Source: Homalodisca vitripennis
Taxonomy: Eukaryota > Arthropoda > Insecta > Hemiptera > Cicadellidae
DNA: 64,000 nucleotides
Direction of reading: 5' to 3'
NCBI RefSeq assembly: GCF_021130785.1
Contig: NC_060215.1
Location: 70,749,501-70,813,500, forward strand
In this document: positions 1-60,750 of the stretch, in pieces
Layout of the letters: every line of letters starts with the position of its first letter
How positions within the stretch are numbered: the stretch's first letter is position 1
Program-made: the position numbers and the translations under genes
The notes under the pieces: generated by a model
The model's database searches: none
Told to the model about the DNA's origin: nothing
What the model saw: only the letters and a program-made list of their open reading frames with translations

Positions 1-3000
1 CTAGGTTATCCCACAATCAATGTGTATCCCCACTTGATGAAAACTTTATGGATTCCGTTTTCCCTAAGATTACATCATCCAGAAACAAAGATACGTTCGA
101 AACATATGGTAGGGAAAGTATAGCATCTAAAAACGTTTCAGTATGGAACTGTGTGTGTTGGACTATTGGACAACTGAAATCGCGGCGCCGTGACGATACT
201 TGAAATAAGATGATAAGTATACAAATTAAGCATATACTATTCGTTACATTCTGTTGCAAACATATAAAATCTGCTGCTCTATAATTATGACAACCAATCA
301 TATTGTTGGGCAGTATAATTATTATTTCTTAGTGTGATTTAGAATTTTACTAAACTGAAGATACTGTTATCATTTTAGTTATGTAGGTACCTTACATTTC
401 TGAACTTGGACTTAGTATCAGCTATAACGTCGATGCGTCACTTATCAACATATTATCATTCTACAAACATTGAAGCGGCTATTAATCAGACCAACCAAGA
501 CTCTGCCAGTACAGTGCTCTGGCTCATTCCGTGTGACGTCGGAATGTTTGGTTCAATTCAAATTTGTTCTCCTTCGAACGTAGAAAAAGTTGAAGCAGAT
601 TTTAAAAAAAATTAAAGGAAACAAAATAACTGGATGTAGCTGTACAGAGCCTAAAATTTCTGAAACGTAATATACTCAAATTTAAAACTGTTTGCTGTCT
701 AGCTGTCTGGAGTCACTATTTTAACAAACCACTCCTCGTTTCGAACTGTGAACTGTGTAAGATTACGTCCATATTTGTAAAATTATTCCAAGCTATAATT
801 TTTAAATATTCTTAAATTATGGTATATATAGCAACAGAATTTAAATCAGTGTTAATTTTAGTATTGTAATAGTATTATGTAATATTTATTTGCATGGAAC
901 CAAATAAATCACATGCGACTTTAAAAGTCTCATACGCGTGATGGACCAAACTGATTGTACTTGTACAAACACACAAAGCTGGATATGTTTAAACGTAAAA
1001 TTTTGGAAACATCACAATGTTATATTCGGAAACAGATATAATTCATTTTCAACTTATTCTTCCTTTCTATTTAAGAAAAATATCAGGCATCAATAAAAAT
1101 TTTTTGTCAAAAGATTGTATCGAACAAGATTGAACTTATTGCGAATTCAAATAACCGAAGAAGTAAGTAATTTTCATCCTAATTAAGAAAGTAATCTCAA
1201 TTTATGACAAGTTTTAATTGGGATTTGGCTTCTAAGAAAAACCGTCTTGAATAATAGCAATAATGTACGCTTTTTATTACAGTAATTTAGAATACTACTT
1301 ACTTTTAGGTACTGTATTTATATTGATACAACATAATAGATACAATTTTACTATATACTTCATTCATGTGTCAAATTTCATAGAAAAATTTTGGATTTAC
1401 TAATAGTTCTTTTGTAATACTAGAACGCATTGAAAAGCGAATAAACGTTTCGAATTTTCACACTAATTTACAATATTTTAGTACATATGAGTGAAATAGT
1501 AACAGTGACTACAGTTCAAAGTTTTCGACCATCACAGGGTGTGATAATTGTAGGGTCAGATACGATAAAAAAACGTAAAAATATTACTTTATATTGGATT
1601 GTAATGCTTTGGAGTATTAAGCCAGAGAAACCACATGTTTGGTGGTTGAAAGTATATTCAGGCATGTAACAGTGTTCAGATATCTGGAAAGCACAGCAGT
1701 CATTGCTTAACTAATCGTCGTCAATCAACAACGAACATGGAGATCCCTCGGATGGGTGCCCGCTGAGCAACGCTGGTTCAGCAATCAATATCTGTCTAGT
1801 TGTGGTGGTTCGAAAGTGATCTTTGACCGAGCTGGTTGGTCTCCAGGTTTAGCTAGGTTCTTTGTATCATTCTTTATATAATTTGTAACATTTATAACTT
1901 ACGCTTCAGGAAATAATTACGTTTTTAAATCATTTATGATTCAAGGATATTATATGTTTTGGTTTAATATTATTTAAGAAAATGGCATACGTTTTATTAA
2001 CTATTTGTTAAGAAAATTAAAGTGTTTATTAATAAAGAACATACCACTCACTCAAGCCATACATCATGTACGTACTGTAAAAAGGTTAACCGAAAACAGA
2101 CATCATCTTAAGGGCGAGGAACCCTTTTGATACTATCTGAAGACCAAGAACCATGCCCCATTAGCATCAGCTTATAATTAACTTCTTTTTATGCCCTCAG
2201 TTTTTTAGTCAATGAGTTTCATAAGTAAAATATAACATTCAGTTTGTGTTGCAAAATAGTTTACAAACGGATCTTTTGGTTACATTGATGTCATTCAAGT
2301 CATCGTTCTTAACAATCAGTAAAGAATTTCTGAAGTCTGTAAAAATTATTCATGTAAACGATAGTTTTTAATTGGGATTGAAGTTATTAAATCTATGTAT
2401 GTGAAAAACCGAAGGCATGATATAAATCAAGGAAACTAAAGTTAAATTCGGCAATTAAACGTATACATAAAAAATATTATTGTAAAAAGCCAAATTAATA
2501 AATAGTCCCAATTTTTAACAAACTATCATTTGAGATCTTCATCCCGTGTAACTTTACGTTGTAGTAGAACCGGTAAAAAACATAGTATTATAGTGTATTA
2601 AAAGAGTTTTTCGTTTTTATTTGTAGTTTAGTACAAAATATTAAAAATGTGTAAATGTGGCTGATATGCGTTGAAAGTTTTACTTTTGTTTGCTGAGATA
2701 TAAACATCTAGACTAAGGGGACTAATGAGGTCCCTATGCATTGTAGATACTGCAGCATTGTGGACAAAATGTGTTTTATAAAATTATCCTCTCTCGGATT
2801 TAAAAGTCATATAAAAGGAAAGGAGTACAAAGCGGGTTGATGCACCACAGTACTGCTGAAGCGAGCGACGCGACATGATTCAGTACTTTACTGTTTTGCA
2901 GACCTGCTGCATGGAATTGTGCACAAATCGTGTAACATTTGTCTGCAGTACTGATGGTACCAGATATATTCCAACTGCAGTTTTCAATTTAAATAGTTAT

Positions 3001-4280
3001 CAATCAGAGATAACCTGTTATAATAAATTGTTAACGAGTTCATCAAACACGAACGTTTTAATCGATAACTGCGATATGATCCACAGTAATACCCAAGTGA
3101 TGACGTGACAATATTTAATGCTTTACTGTTACGCAGACTGCTGCATGGAATTGTACATGAAACTCATCTCCATTTCTGATGGTACCAGATATACCTCCAT
3201 TGTAGTTTTTAATTCAACTTGTTGTCAAACAGAGATAACGTGTTTTAATGATTAACCATTGTTTTAGCAGTGATTAAACAGTTAGTTTTGACTGCAGGAA
3301 CAGTATAATTTCGGTTATTCACATTTAAAGCAACTAAATAAATATTTTTATTTTCCAACATTTACATTCATGTTTACAAATAAATGAAAAAACTTAGGAA
3401 GTCACTGACCAAAAATAAGTAGCTGGTCAGTGTAACAGATACACAATACACATATAAACAGTTTGTAGCTTGCTCTCACATAAAGAAACTAAAAGGTCAA
3501 CAGACTGCTTTCCGCGACGTCTGCACAAAGACTACAGAAAACTACAACCAAAATAAATACATATAGCCGACGTTTATACAATATAGAGTGACTAGGAACC
3601 AATTAGACAATGCAAAGAATAAAAAATAAAAAACAAGCTTTGAAAAAAATACAAATATATAATCTTATGTACTAAAATCATAAATAATTTTACAAAAAAT
3701 GTATAAAAAATATATTGAAATAATGGAAAATTAAATTAATGTATTACATCAAATTACATACAAATATCAGAAAAATCACATACGTACACTTACATGCATA
3801 CTATAGAACATCCACACTCCAAAACATACATTCACACGTACACACTACTATGAAAACAATTATGTAATAATGATGTAAACAATGTAATAGGTGTCTCCAA
3901 CAATTGTCAACTGCCTCCGAACAGGAATGAAATCACTGAAATATCCAGCTCCATTCTGGGTTTCATGTGGGAGGTTGTAGCTGCTTTCATATATTATTAA
4001 GTTTTTGTGAAATTCGTGATGGTCATACGAAGTGTCATGATGGCCTCCATGTTTTATATGGTAACACATTAAGATCTCTTTTCTGAAAAGTGTAATTTTC
4101 GGACAAGACATCTCCAAATTCTTCAAAATTTCGTGCACTTGTATTTAAACTGTTCAGATTAGATACTAGTAAGATTATTCGAGGCATCAATTTGATTTAC
4201 TTTTGTGGTTAGAGCAAGATAAACTGCAGAAGCGTGCTATTCACATTTATTTGTTGCTAATGAAGTTTCTTTCGTTGCAG
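1..4280. other. CaMKK upstream intron, mostly unassigned
   Basis: AT-rich sequence presumed to be the intron before the first visible CaMKK exon. It contains a diverged 234-bp tandem duplication (2880-3255) and small ORFs without codon-like character. The reading frame at 406-615 starts at TTG and is open but unrecognised. A GC-richer patch at 1735-1860 has no assignable function. Confidence 0.4.
2880..3255. repeat. Diverged two-copy tandem repeat, offset about 234 bp
   Basis: The segment with ctgctgcatggaattgt near 2904 recurs near 3138. It is followed in both copies by ctgatggtaccagatata and then by cagagataac before gtgtt/ctgtt sequence. The copies differ by many substitutions, so the duplication is old. 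Confidence 0.7.
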
Positions 4281-53322
<49,042 letters not shown>

Positions 53323-54237
53323 TCCTCATGGATCTGCCTTTTCATCCCACCGCTCTACAATCAAAACCAAATGTCATCAAAGCTTCTAATGAATAGATTT
53401 TACCATGTCGATTGTTACTTGTTTCAAATTTCTAATCGCTTGTTTTATTGTCTGGGACCAAAATTGTATATTTCAAACAAAACTTGCGTTTCTATGTTAT
53501 GAAATTAACTCTTTGCCTTACTTATAGTGTGTGTTTAATAGATATTTTGAATGTTTTGGTGTATAATGATAATTTTCATGCACTTTAACAACTCTTGAGG
53601 TTAAGTTTTAAACTTTTGGTGGTTATAGACTTAGTGGCTTCAATTGTCTGTATGTGAATTTTGGTCTGTACATTTGTGTGTTTGTGTGTGCGAGTTTTTA
53701 TTGTTATGACTTTGTTTAATGTAGAGCTGACCATACAATAATTGTTACTGTGATAAACAAATATCTTTTTGTTTCATTAGTCTATGAGATTGATATGCCT
53801 TTGGTGAAGTTGCTGTGAATTGTCTGTAATAATAACAGTCCAAGAAATGTCATACTGTGTTTGAAAGCACCTTTACCTCAGAAGATTTGGAATGGTTATG
53901 AACATCAGAATCAATGCCTCCTCCAGCCACTGTTTTAACAAGGACAACTGAGTGGTTGGTAGAAAGATTGGCAAAATACTGCATTCAAGTACTGACAGCG
54001 ATTTTAAGTAAAATAATAATTCATAATCGAGCTCAATATAAAGTCTTCAAAGGCTAGTTCATAGTTGATTATTCAAAGTTCTTGTAGGTTGTATTGTTCC
54101 AAGTTAGATAGTAAATACTGTATTATGTGAGAAGCTTAACTTCGTTATTATAATGTATATGTACCTGCCTGAGAAGTTACGGGGAGGAGGCTATGTGATT
54201 ATTCTATTTATAACTAATTATGCCTCTAGGACTGACT

Positions 54238-54243
54238 AATAAA
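54238..54243 (+). terminator. Candidate polyadenylation signal AATAAA
   Basis: First canonical AATAAA after the CaMKK stop, about 0.9 kb downstream. It could instead belong to a short retroposon end. Confidence 0.3.
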
Positions 54244-56546
54244 ACTAATGAAATGTTATTGTACATCTCTTTTAGATTTAAACACTTTTTTCCTTCTACC
54301 CACAGTAGCTCACACTTAGTGTTTTTCTCTTAATATTTTAAACTAAACATTCAAAGATATATTTCATTACATCTACAAATGGATATGTAATCATTTATAT
54401 AAAAAACAAATCAAAAGTGTAGAATAGCTACATTTAGTACAGTAAATGAAAAAAATAAAAGTTGTAAGTTTTTGTGTTGCAAATAATTAAAACTTTTCTA
54501 AAATCCATTAAGGAATCTTAACTGAGCATCTACTAATTATAAAAGTTTTATAATGGTTAAAATAATTAATTAAACAGTTAATTGTCTCGTGTATTGCTCT
54601 TTCTTTACATTTATTGAGTACTTACGTAGTTTTCTTAACTCTACTCAGGACTTTTATTGTACTTTTTATTTTTACTTGGCAATGTCTTACTTTCTTTCGT
54701 ATATGTTATATAATTATATATAGAGGGAGAGAGTGTGTATGTGTGCATCTCAAAAATTGTATGCAATTTTAAATCATAGTAACTGGATACTTTTATCAGC
54801 TAATAATTCAAAACTTAGCTTTTTATAATGAATACATTATTGCCGTCGTTTCTCTCATTTGACCCTTGGTCAACTTACTGAAGTTCAGTTCTACTTTGAT
54901 CAAGGAAAGCGTGTTTCAAAGCATTGCTGGGAGACTGAGAATGTTTGAGAGGTCCAAAAAGTTAGGAAATTGAATTTGGAACACAATCACCAACAAAAGT
55001 AACACTAGCAAACATTTGCAATAAGTGAAGGCCACTGCCGAACAGTGAAAATATGTAAAAGGGTGATGTGGGCAAAGAAACCCCTACAGATTAAGAAAAT
55101 ATGATGCAGACTTCTACCTCAAATAAATCCCTCAGAAAATGATTTCTTTCTATTTAAAAGATAGTTCTCATCTAATTTTAAAAGCTGATAAATGGAAACC
55201 ATGCATACCATTTATGGCTATTGCTGCTTATGGCTTTTGAGACAGGTTTACCCATCTAGGTTCAATGGTGCATACTTTCTGAATGCAGGCACTTTATTTT
55301 TCTTGGCATTAAGTAAATGTAACAGTGTAACATACTTGAATGCTCTGACTCATTACTGAGATTTGTAGAGAAGCCAATGTATAAGTAATACAGTTGCGAT
55401 ACTTATTGGCCAGACCAATGAAGTTACTGGTGAAATTGTTACACACCTACTACTCTTGTTTAAGTCTTTGTATCATCAAACAATGATTATTCACTATGAA
55501 CATATTTAAATAACCCCTCATTTTAGTTATTTATTTGACCTCTCAAGCGCTTGCCATATAAAAGGTTTTGACATTTCTATTTATACTTAATCTGAATGCT
55601 TCTTTTGAAAGCTCTACTATGGCTTAGTAAAGAATGGATAGCTGTATTTAAGCCTTGCTATTGTTTACTGTAGACAACAAACGAGAGAAAGACAAGGCCA
55701 ACAATGCATGCACTGCATTATACTTCAAAAACAGTATGGCAAAAAAGTAATTATATGACATTAACAGATAACTTCTGTTCGAGATTCACTACCATGTGAA
55801 AAAATTGGTCAGAACAATATTTAAGTAAAGATTCTCTTCTTTGTTTCCCAACTGTAAAACTGCAGTGGGATATCTCACTAAAATAATTTTCCCATATTAA
55901 TAAACCAATCATCTTTCAGTATTGAACAATCTGTTGATACCTACTTTGGAGGATCGCATTGCCAACGTTTATCAGAAAGCTAAACCTACAGCTTTTCAGT
56001 AAAAATCAACTGGTGTCTTATAGTCAGCAGTGAATATTCTATAGATTCTATTCTAGATCAACCTTCTAGTTGGGTTTAATGTACTAGTTACAGAAATAAT
56101 AGATTTGTTATGTTTTAATGTTGTATATATTATGTCAAGATTTCTAGACAGTTCCAACTTGCCATTATCTTAAAGTTTTCATCCTATACTGAAATATTTA
56201 TACTGATACAAAGAATGTTTGCCAATTTTAAATAAGTATGTTCTAGCTCTTGCACAAAAGTTGTTGTTTTTGTCTCTTAGATTTTAGATTTTTTAAATCT
56301 CGAATAGCACATTGTTGTGTTTTAATATTAATATAAATTTGATAAATCTGTACGGTAGATTTAGAAAATCAGTTTAATTAATTTTTCAATATCACCAATT
56401 TACATCAGTGTTGTATTTTATCATATTTTTAAAGCAATTTATTTAATGTTCATAACTGCAAGTCAAAAGTATTTTGGTGGTTGTTGAAGATTCTAAATAT
56501 TTATGTGTGATTTCATTGTTTTTCTGTAAAAAATATACAAGTACAT

Positions 56547-56552
56547 AATAAA
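56547..56552 (+). terminator. Candidate distal polyadenylation signal AATAAA
   Basis: Canonical hexamer about 3.2 kb after the CaMKK stop, followed by a T-rich stretch (gttattttcctt) within 30 bases. Confidence 0.25.
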
Positions 56553-56560
56553 ACTGCATA

Positions 56561-57200
56561 TGTGAGTAAGTTATTTTCCTTATACCAAAAGTAATTACGT
56601 TATCTTTAATATGATAAGGACTTTAATAATACATTTTCCATCAACACCTAACCAAGAAACTATAACTATAATTTATTTTTTTACATCTCATTGATGCTTC
56701 ACAGATGTTTTTATGCTTCCAAAAAATTATAACATACAAGTAAAAGCGCTTTCGCAGGTTAGAGAATCATCAGTGAGTAAAATTAAAATATCCTTTCCAG
56801 CTCAGACAGAAGAAAGGTGGATTTCATATGACACTTTTATCTCGAAATGTCAAACTGAAGTTGCATTATTACTTTAGATGTATGATTCGTATAACACTGA
56901 TGGTAAAATATCAATGTTGGCATGTTAATATAATCATAACACTTTCAAACATTTAGAAAGTCCATAATCTTGAAACTGTACTAGAAAAAATTTAAAACTA
57001 TATAAATCCTTTATAAAAAACATGGACTTGATTTAATTACAAGTAATTATAAATTATGTTTGTATAAACACATTAACTTATAATGGGTCAATTGTATATG
57101 CCTATAACATTAAATGGCACCATATTCATACATGAAAAGTTATAGAAAAATAGGTATTCATAAATGTTGCTTGGAATTACTTGACAATTTAATGCAAAGT
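56561..57200. other. Intergenic sequence, nothing recognised
   Basis: AT-rich; no features supported. Confidence 0.4.
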
Positions 57201-58080
57201 GTCAATATTAATTGATCTTGTGAAGTACTTGAGATAAAAATGTTGCCCAAATGCGAACGTTTTGTAGGTTAAGACTAGCTAATGAACTCAACAAAGCAAT
57301 TACTACCTCTGTACAAAGTTAAGTCTGTATCTGTTGAGAAATACGTATACAATCTGGAAACCATACGGAATATCAATAATGGAAAAAACATTATTGTAAA
57401 TGACCTGAGAATTTTAAAATAATTTTTTGTACGCATCATAACATGAATGTAACCATTCCTTTTACAAACTTTGAATGGTTGCCATGTTTAAACTCTTCAT
57501 TGGTTAAGACTGGATAAAGAACTCAACTAAGCTGTGTACAGATACTGTCTACTTGCCAAGTTTAGTATGAATATATTAAGAAATACTGTAGTTATCGTGT
57601 TCACAAATATTCCTCCAGTGTTGTATACTAGTTAACACTTTGTATGCACATTATCTGGAAAGCATACGTGATATCAAAAAACAGATGTAATAAGCCTTAT
57701 TGTAAATTACCTGAGAATTCTAAAATGCAGCATAACTTTAATATAAACATTACTTTTACAAACTTCGAATGGCCACCACCTTGAAACCTTATGAGATTTA
57801 AAAAACTAAAAGAATAAAAGTTTAAAAACTATATAATAGATTGTATCTGTTTTGGCCTATATTGTGAACTATTTGAGTTAAAACTTATCCTAGAATGTGA
57901 ATGGCCGCCATCTTTAAAGTCTTCATTGGTTAAAACTGACTAACAAACTCATCCAAGCTATGTGCAAATACTGCTTTTGTACCAAGTTAAGTTGGATACT
58001 TTGAAAATTATCACAGTTATTTTGTTCACAAGCTTGTGTTATATTGTATAAGCCCATGCATACATACCTATTTATATAAT
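57200..58080. repeat. Degenerate repeat field with recurring 'aatggccgccat' module
   Basis: gaatgg(t/c)(t/c)gccat(g/c)tttaa(a) followed by cttcattggttaa(g/a)actg is at 57471 and 57898. Related pieces are at 57265 (ggttaagactagctaatgaa) and 57769 (aatggccaccaccttgaaac). acctgagaatt(t/c)taaaat is at 57402 and 57709. The offsets differ (about 308 and 427 bp), so the field is a nested or rearranged tandem repeat. Confidence 0.65.
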
Positions 58081-58123
58081 TTCAACAAACATTGAATCAA
58101 AACAAGTGATTTTGTGATTCAAC

Positions 58124-58417
58124 ATTTATTAAAATTAAATTAGCCTATTGCCAACTATACAAGTGTAATAAATGTAAATAAAAATCATTTGACAGGTATT
58201 TGGTATTCCGATTATATGTTAGTTTGGTTATTTAAACACAAATGGGATAAAAACCGCCAGATACAAAATAACTTAATTGTAAATAGTAAGGGCTCTGTGG
58301 TATAGTCATAGGGCAGTCACCTGACAAGTGAGAGATCCGGGTTCGAGTTATGGTGGAGCAAGTACTTATTGTGAGTCAGTGTTTATTGAAATTGAATTAG
58401 CCTATTGCCAACTATAC
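58124..58417. repeat. Direct repeat of 37 bp, offset 257 bp, around a SINE head
   Basis: 58124-58160 and 58381-58417 share tagcctattgccaactatac and the preceding ttatt(a/g)aaatt(a/g)aat, with three or four differences. The tRNA-like head at 58292 lies between them. Confidence 0.8.
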
Positions 58418-58434
58418 ATTTTAATAAGTGTACA
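58292..58434 (+). mobile_element. tRNA-Val-derived SINE (or tRNA pseudogene head with tail)
   Basis: 58292-58359 resembles a tRNA. GCTCT and GGAGC can pair as the acceptor stem, gtggtatagtcatagg acts as the A box, GGGTTCGAGTT is the B box, and TCAC/GTGA closes a 7-base loop CTGACAA whose anticodon would be GAC (Val). The T stem is poorly paired and the tail continues into non-tRNA sequence. This fits the head of a SINE transcribed by RNA polymerase III better than a working tRNA gene. Confidence 0.65.
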
Positions 58435-58481
58435 CACACATATTTTTTTGGATTCTGGGGGTCATGAATGCAGAAAATCTA

Positions 58482-58518
58482 AAGGTACGTCCACACCGAA
58501 CGCGCAGAGCTGCGCCGC
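58482..58518 (+). repeat. Harbinger left terminal inverted repeat
   Basis: Perfect inverted match to 62331-62367. Confidence 0.97.
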
Positions 58519-58641
58519 TCTGCGCCGCGCTGCGCAAAGCATATTGCGCTGCGCGAAACTGCGCGGAACAGAGCGCCATGTTCGTAGTTGCGCGGCTGTG
58601 ATCCGTGTTGCGCGGGCTACACAATCACACCGATGTAGAAA

Positions 58642-60750
58642 ATGGACCCGGCAACAGCTGCTTCGGTTTTTATTGTTATTTATAATGATCTGTTAAAAAG
58701 AAGGAGAAAACCACGTCGTCATTGGGTGACGCCCATACTGAGACGTCGGGAATCGTATGGAGGGGAATCCATGCTTAATGATCTCCGTATTGGTGGGCAG
58801 TTCAAAAATTTTTGCCGCATGTCGTCTGAAGATTTTGAGTATCTTCTAAATTTGATTGGGCCAGAAATCACTCGACGGGATACTAATTATAGAAAAGCTA
58901 TAAGTGCTAAGGACAGACTGGCGATAACTGTTCGCTTTTTAGCAACTGGAGACTCTTTCACAAGCTTGATGTACCTTTTTAAAGTGTCTAAACAGAGTAT
59001 TTCATAAATTGTGATGGAAGTTTGCAGGGCTCTGAATAATGCACTGAGAGACTACATACAAGTAAGTAATACAGTTTATTAAGCAGTAAATTTAAATTTA
59101 CAACACTTTTATAAAAAAACTGTACTTTGAGAACATGATTGTTTTAGAATGAACAATATTAATATGCTTGTAACAAAAATGGTTTAAAACAAACTAACGA
59201 AAGTGAATTAAACAAACTAAAAATAATCTACATAATGATTCCCCCAAAAGATAACTTGTAACAAGCCCTATTTTATAAACTATTGTTCATTGTCATTTTA
59301 AATACTAGCCATTACAGAGTAGTTAAAACTTCTGAATTGTTATCCACAAAGCCATTTATAAATGTTTGTATAGGGTTGTTGGCAGGTGGACTGTATACTT
59401 GTTGCAATGGAAGTTGAGGTGAAGGACTAGGAGTAGACATTCGGCTTGCGCTGGATTCACCGCTCTGTTGCATAGGAGAACGTGTGTAAACAGTGTCAAC
59501 CTCGATTTCTGTCTCGTATATCAATGTACTAATCTTTCGGAGCTTTGTCGCAATATGCTCTCCAAATGTTGAACATTCATCACGAGTTGTTTTTGTCGCA
59601 TTATCCATGATTTTGTACGCCTGAGCAAGCCGGGGGTCGTCAACGGCCGTTCTCCTTCGCTTTTTGGGTTGCGGTGGTACAAATCTGTTTTGACTTGATG
59701 TTAAAGCAGGCGATGCTGTTGCCGTGCTTTGATTCCCAGATGGTACAACAGGTTCAGATTGATTAGACTCTTCCTCCTCATCTTCATCAGGATCATTTTC
59801 AGGCTGTTCGACAAAAACCTGGGGGAAAAAGAAAATTGATCTAAAACCAATTTCGCTATAACAATTTTTTTTACTTATAACTGACTATAACACCGGCTGT
59901 TATATAGCACCTTAATGTCATTTGTTACAGCTGCCGAGCTCACAACAAGAATGGCTACAGTATGAAAAGGAGTTTGAAGAAACGTAGAATTTCCCACACT
60001 GTTTGGCAGCAGTAGATGGCAAACACATCGAAATCCAAGCACCTTGGGATACCGGAAGCGAATACTACAATTACAAGTCTTTCTTCAGTATCGTTCTGTT
60101 TGCGCTGGTGGATGCAAACTACAAATTTTATGTTTGCTGACGTCGGTGCTCAGGGACGTATATCTGATGGTGGTATATTTAAAAACTGTGCATTGTGGAA
60201 AAAGATTGAGGGGAAAACTTTGAACGCACCGCAACCAAAGACACTTCCAGGGCGTGAAAAACGTGTTCCTTACGTTTTTTTAGGAGATGAAGCGTTTGCT
60301 CTGCATGAAAAAGTTTTGAAACCCTACTCTGGGGTCTCAGAAAATGGATCCAAAGAAAGGATTTTCAACTATCGTTTATCACGAGCTCGGCGAGTCACAG
60401 AAAATAGTTTTGGGATTCTTTCAGCTGTATTCAGAGTTTTAAGAAAACCGATGCTGTTGGAGGCAGAAAAGGTTAGAGATGTGGTGCTTACAACTCTCTT
60501 TTTGCACAATTTCCTCAGGAGGAGCGAAACATCCCGGGACATCTACACTCCTCCCGGTACTTTTGACATCGAGCTACCGAATGGCACTGTCATTGAGGGG
60601 AACTGGAGAAAAGAAATCCTCGGTACAGCACTTCGTGGTATGATAAAGAAAGCCCGTAAAAGTTCTGAAGTTGCAAAGGCAGTTCGCAATGAATTTGCGG
60701 AGTACTTTGTTACAACAGGACAAGTCTCGTGGCAAGAAAGTTACGCATAA
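58642..60750 (+). pseudogene. PIF/Harbinger transposase (HARBI1-like DDE_Tnp_4), two exons, disrupted
   Basis: Exon 1 is 58642-59061 (ATG in aaaATGGAC, donor gtaagt) and exon 2 is 59931-60750 (acceptor tgttacag), phase 0. Exon 1 carries the N-terminal helical region (FKNFCRMSSEDFEYLLNLIG). In exon 2 all three catalytic acidic residues are visible: AVDGKHIE (Asp codon 60015), FLGDEAFAL (Asp codon 60286) and RVTENSFGIL (Glu codon 60400). LTTLFLHNFLRR, typical of the family, follows. Three lesions are seen: TAA at 59005-59007 within SIS-IVMEVC, TAG at 59985-59987 within FEET-NFPHC, and an extra T in the TTTT run at 60126-60129 that shifts the frame. The open frame from 60016 is therefore out of phase for its first ~37 codons. 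It ends at TAA 60748-60750. The intron (59062-59930) holds an exon of the antisense MADF gene. Confidence 0.9.

Larger units (their letters stand above)
53323..56560 (+). other. 3' flank of CaMKK, probable 3' UTR
   Basis: AT-rich sequence after the CaMKK stop codon, with no coding signal seen. Poly(A)-signal hexamers occur at 54238-54243 and 56547-56552, so the 3' UTR could be 0.9 or 3.2 kb long. The stretch ending near 54260 (aataaaactaatgaaatg) also resembles a LINE 3' end, so its use as the cleavage signal is uncertain. Confidence 0.35.

Noticed and set aside
1487..1669. 60-codon plus ORF
   Set aside because: AT-rich and without motif or splice context; looks like chance.
58292..58359. 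Functional tRNA-Val gene
   Set aside because: The T stem is poorly paired, no terminator T-run follows directly, and the sequence continues into a SINE-like tail.
58328..58640. ORFs over the SINE tail and left Harbinger end
   Set aside because: Same reason; they cross the SINE-transposon boundary and are not coding.
60016..60125. First 37 codons of the open frame starting with ATG at 60016
   Set aside because: The transposase homology in this stretch is in another frame (AVDGKHIEIQAPWD); the ATG frame only becomes the real one after the shift at 60126.
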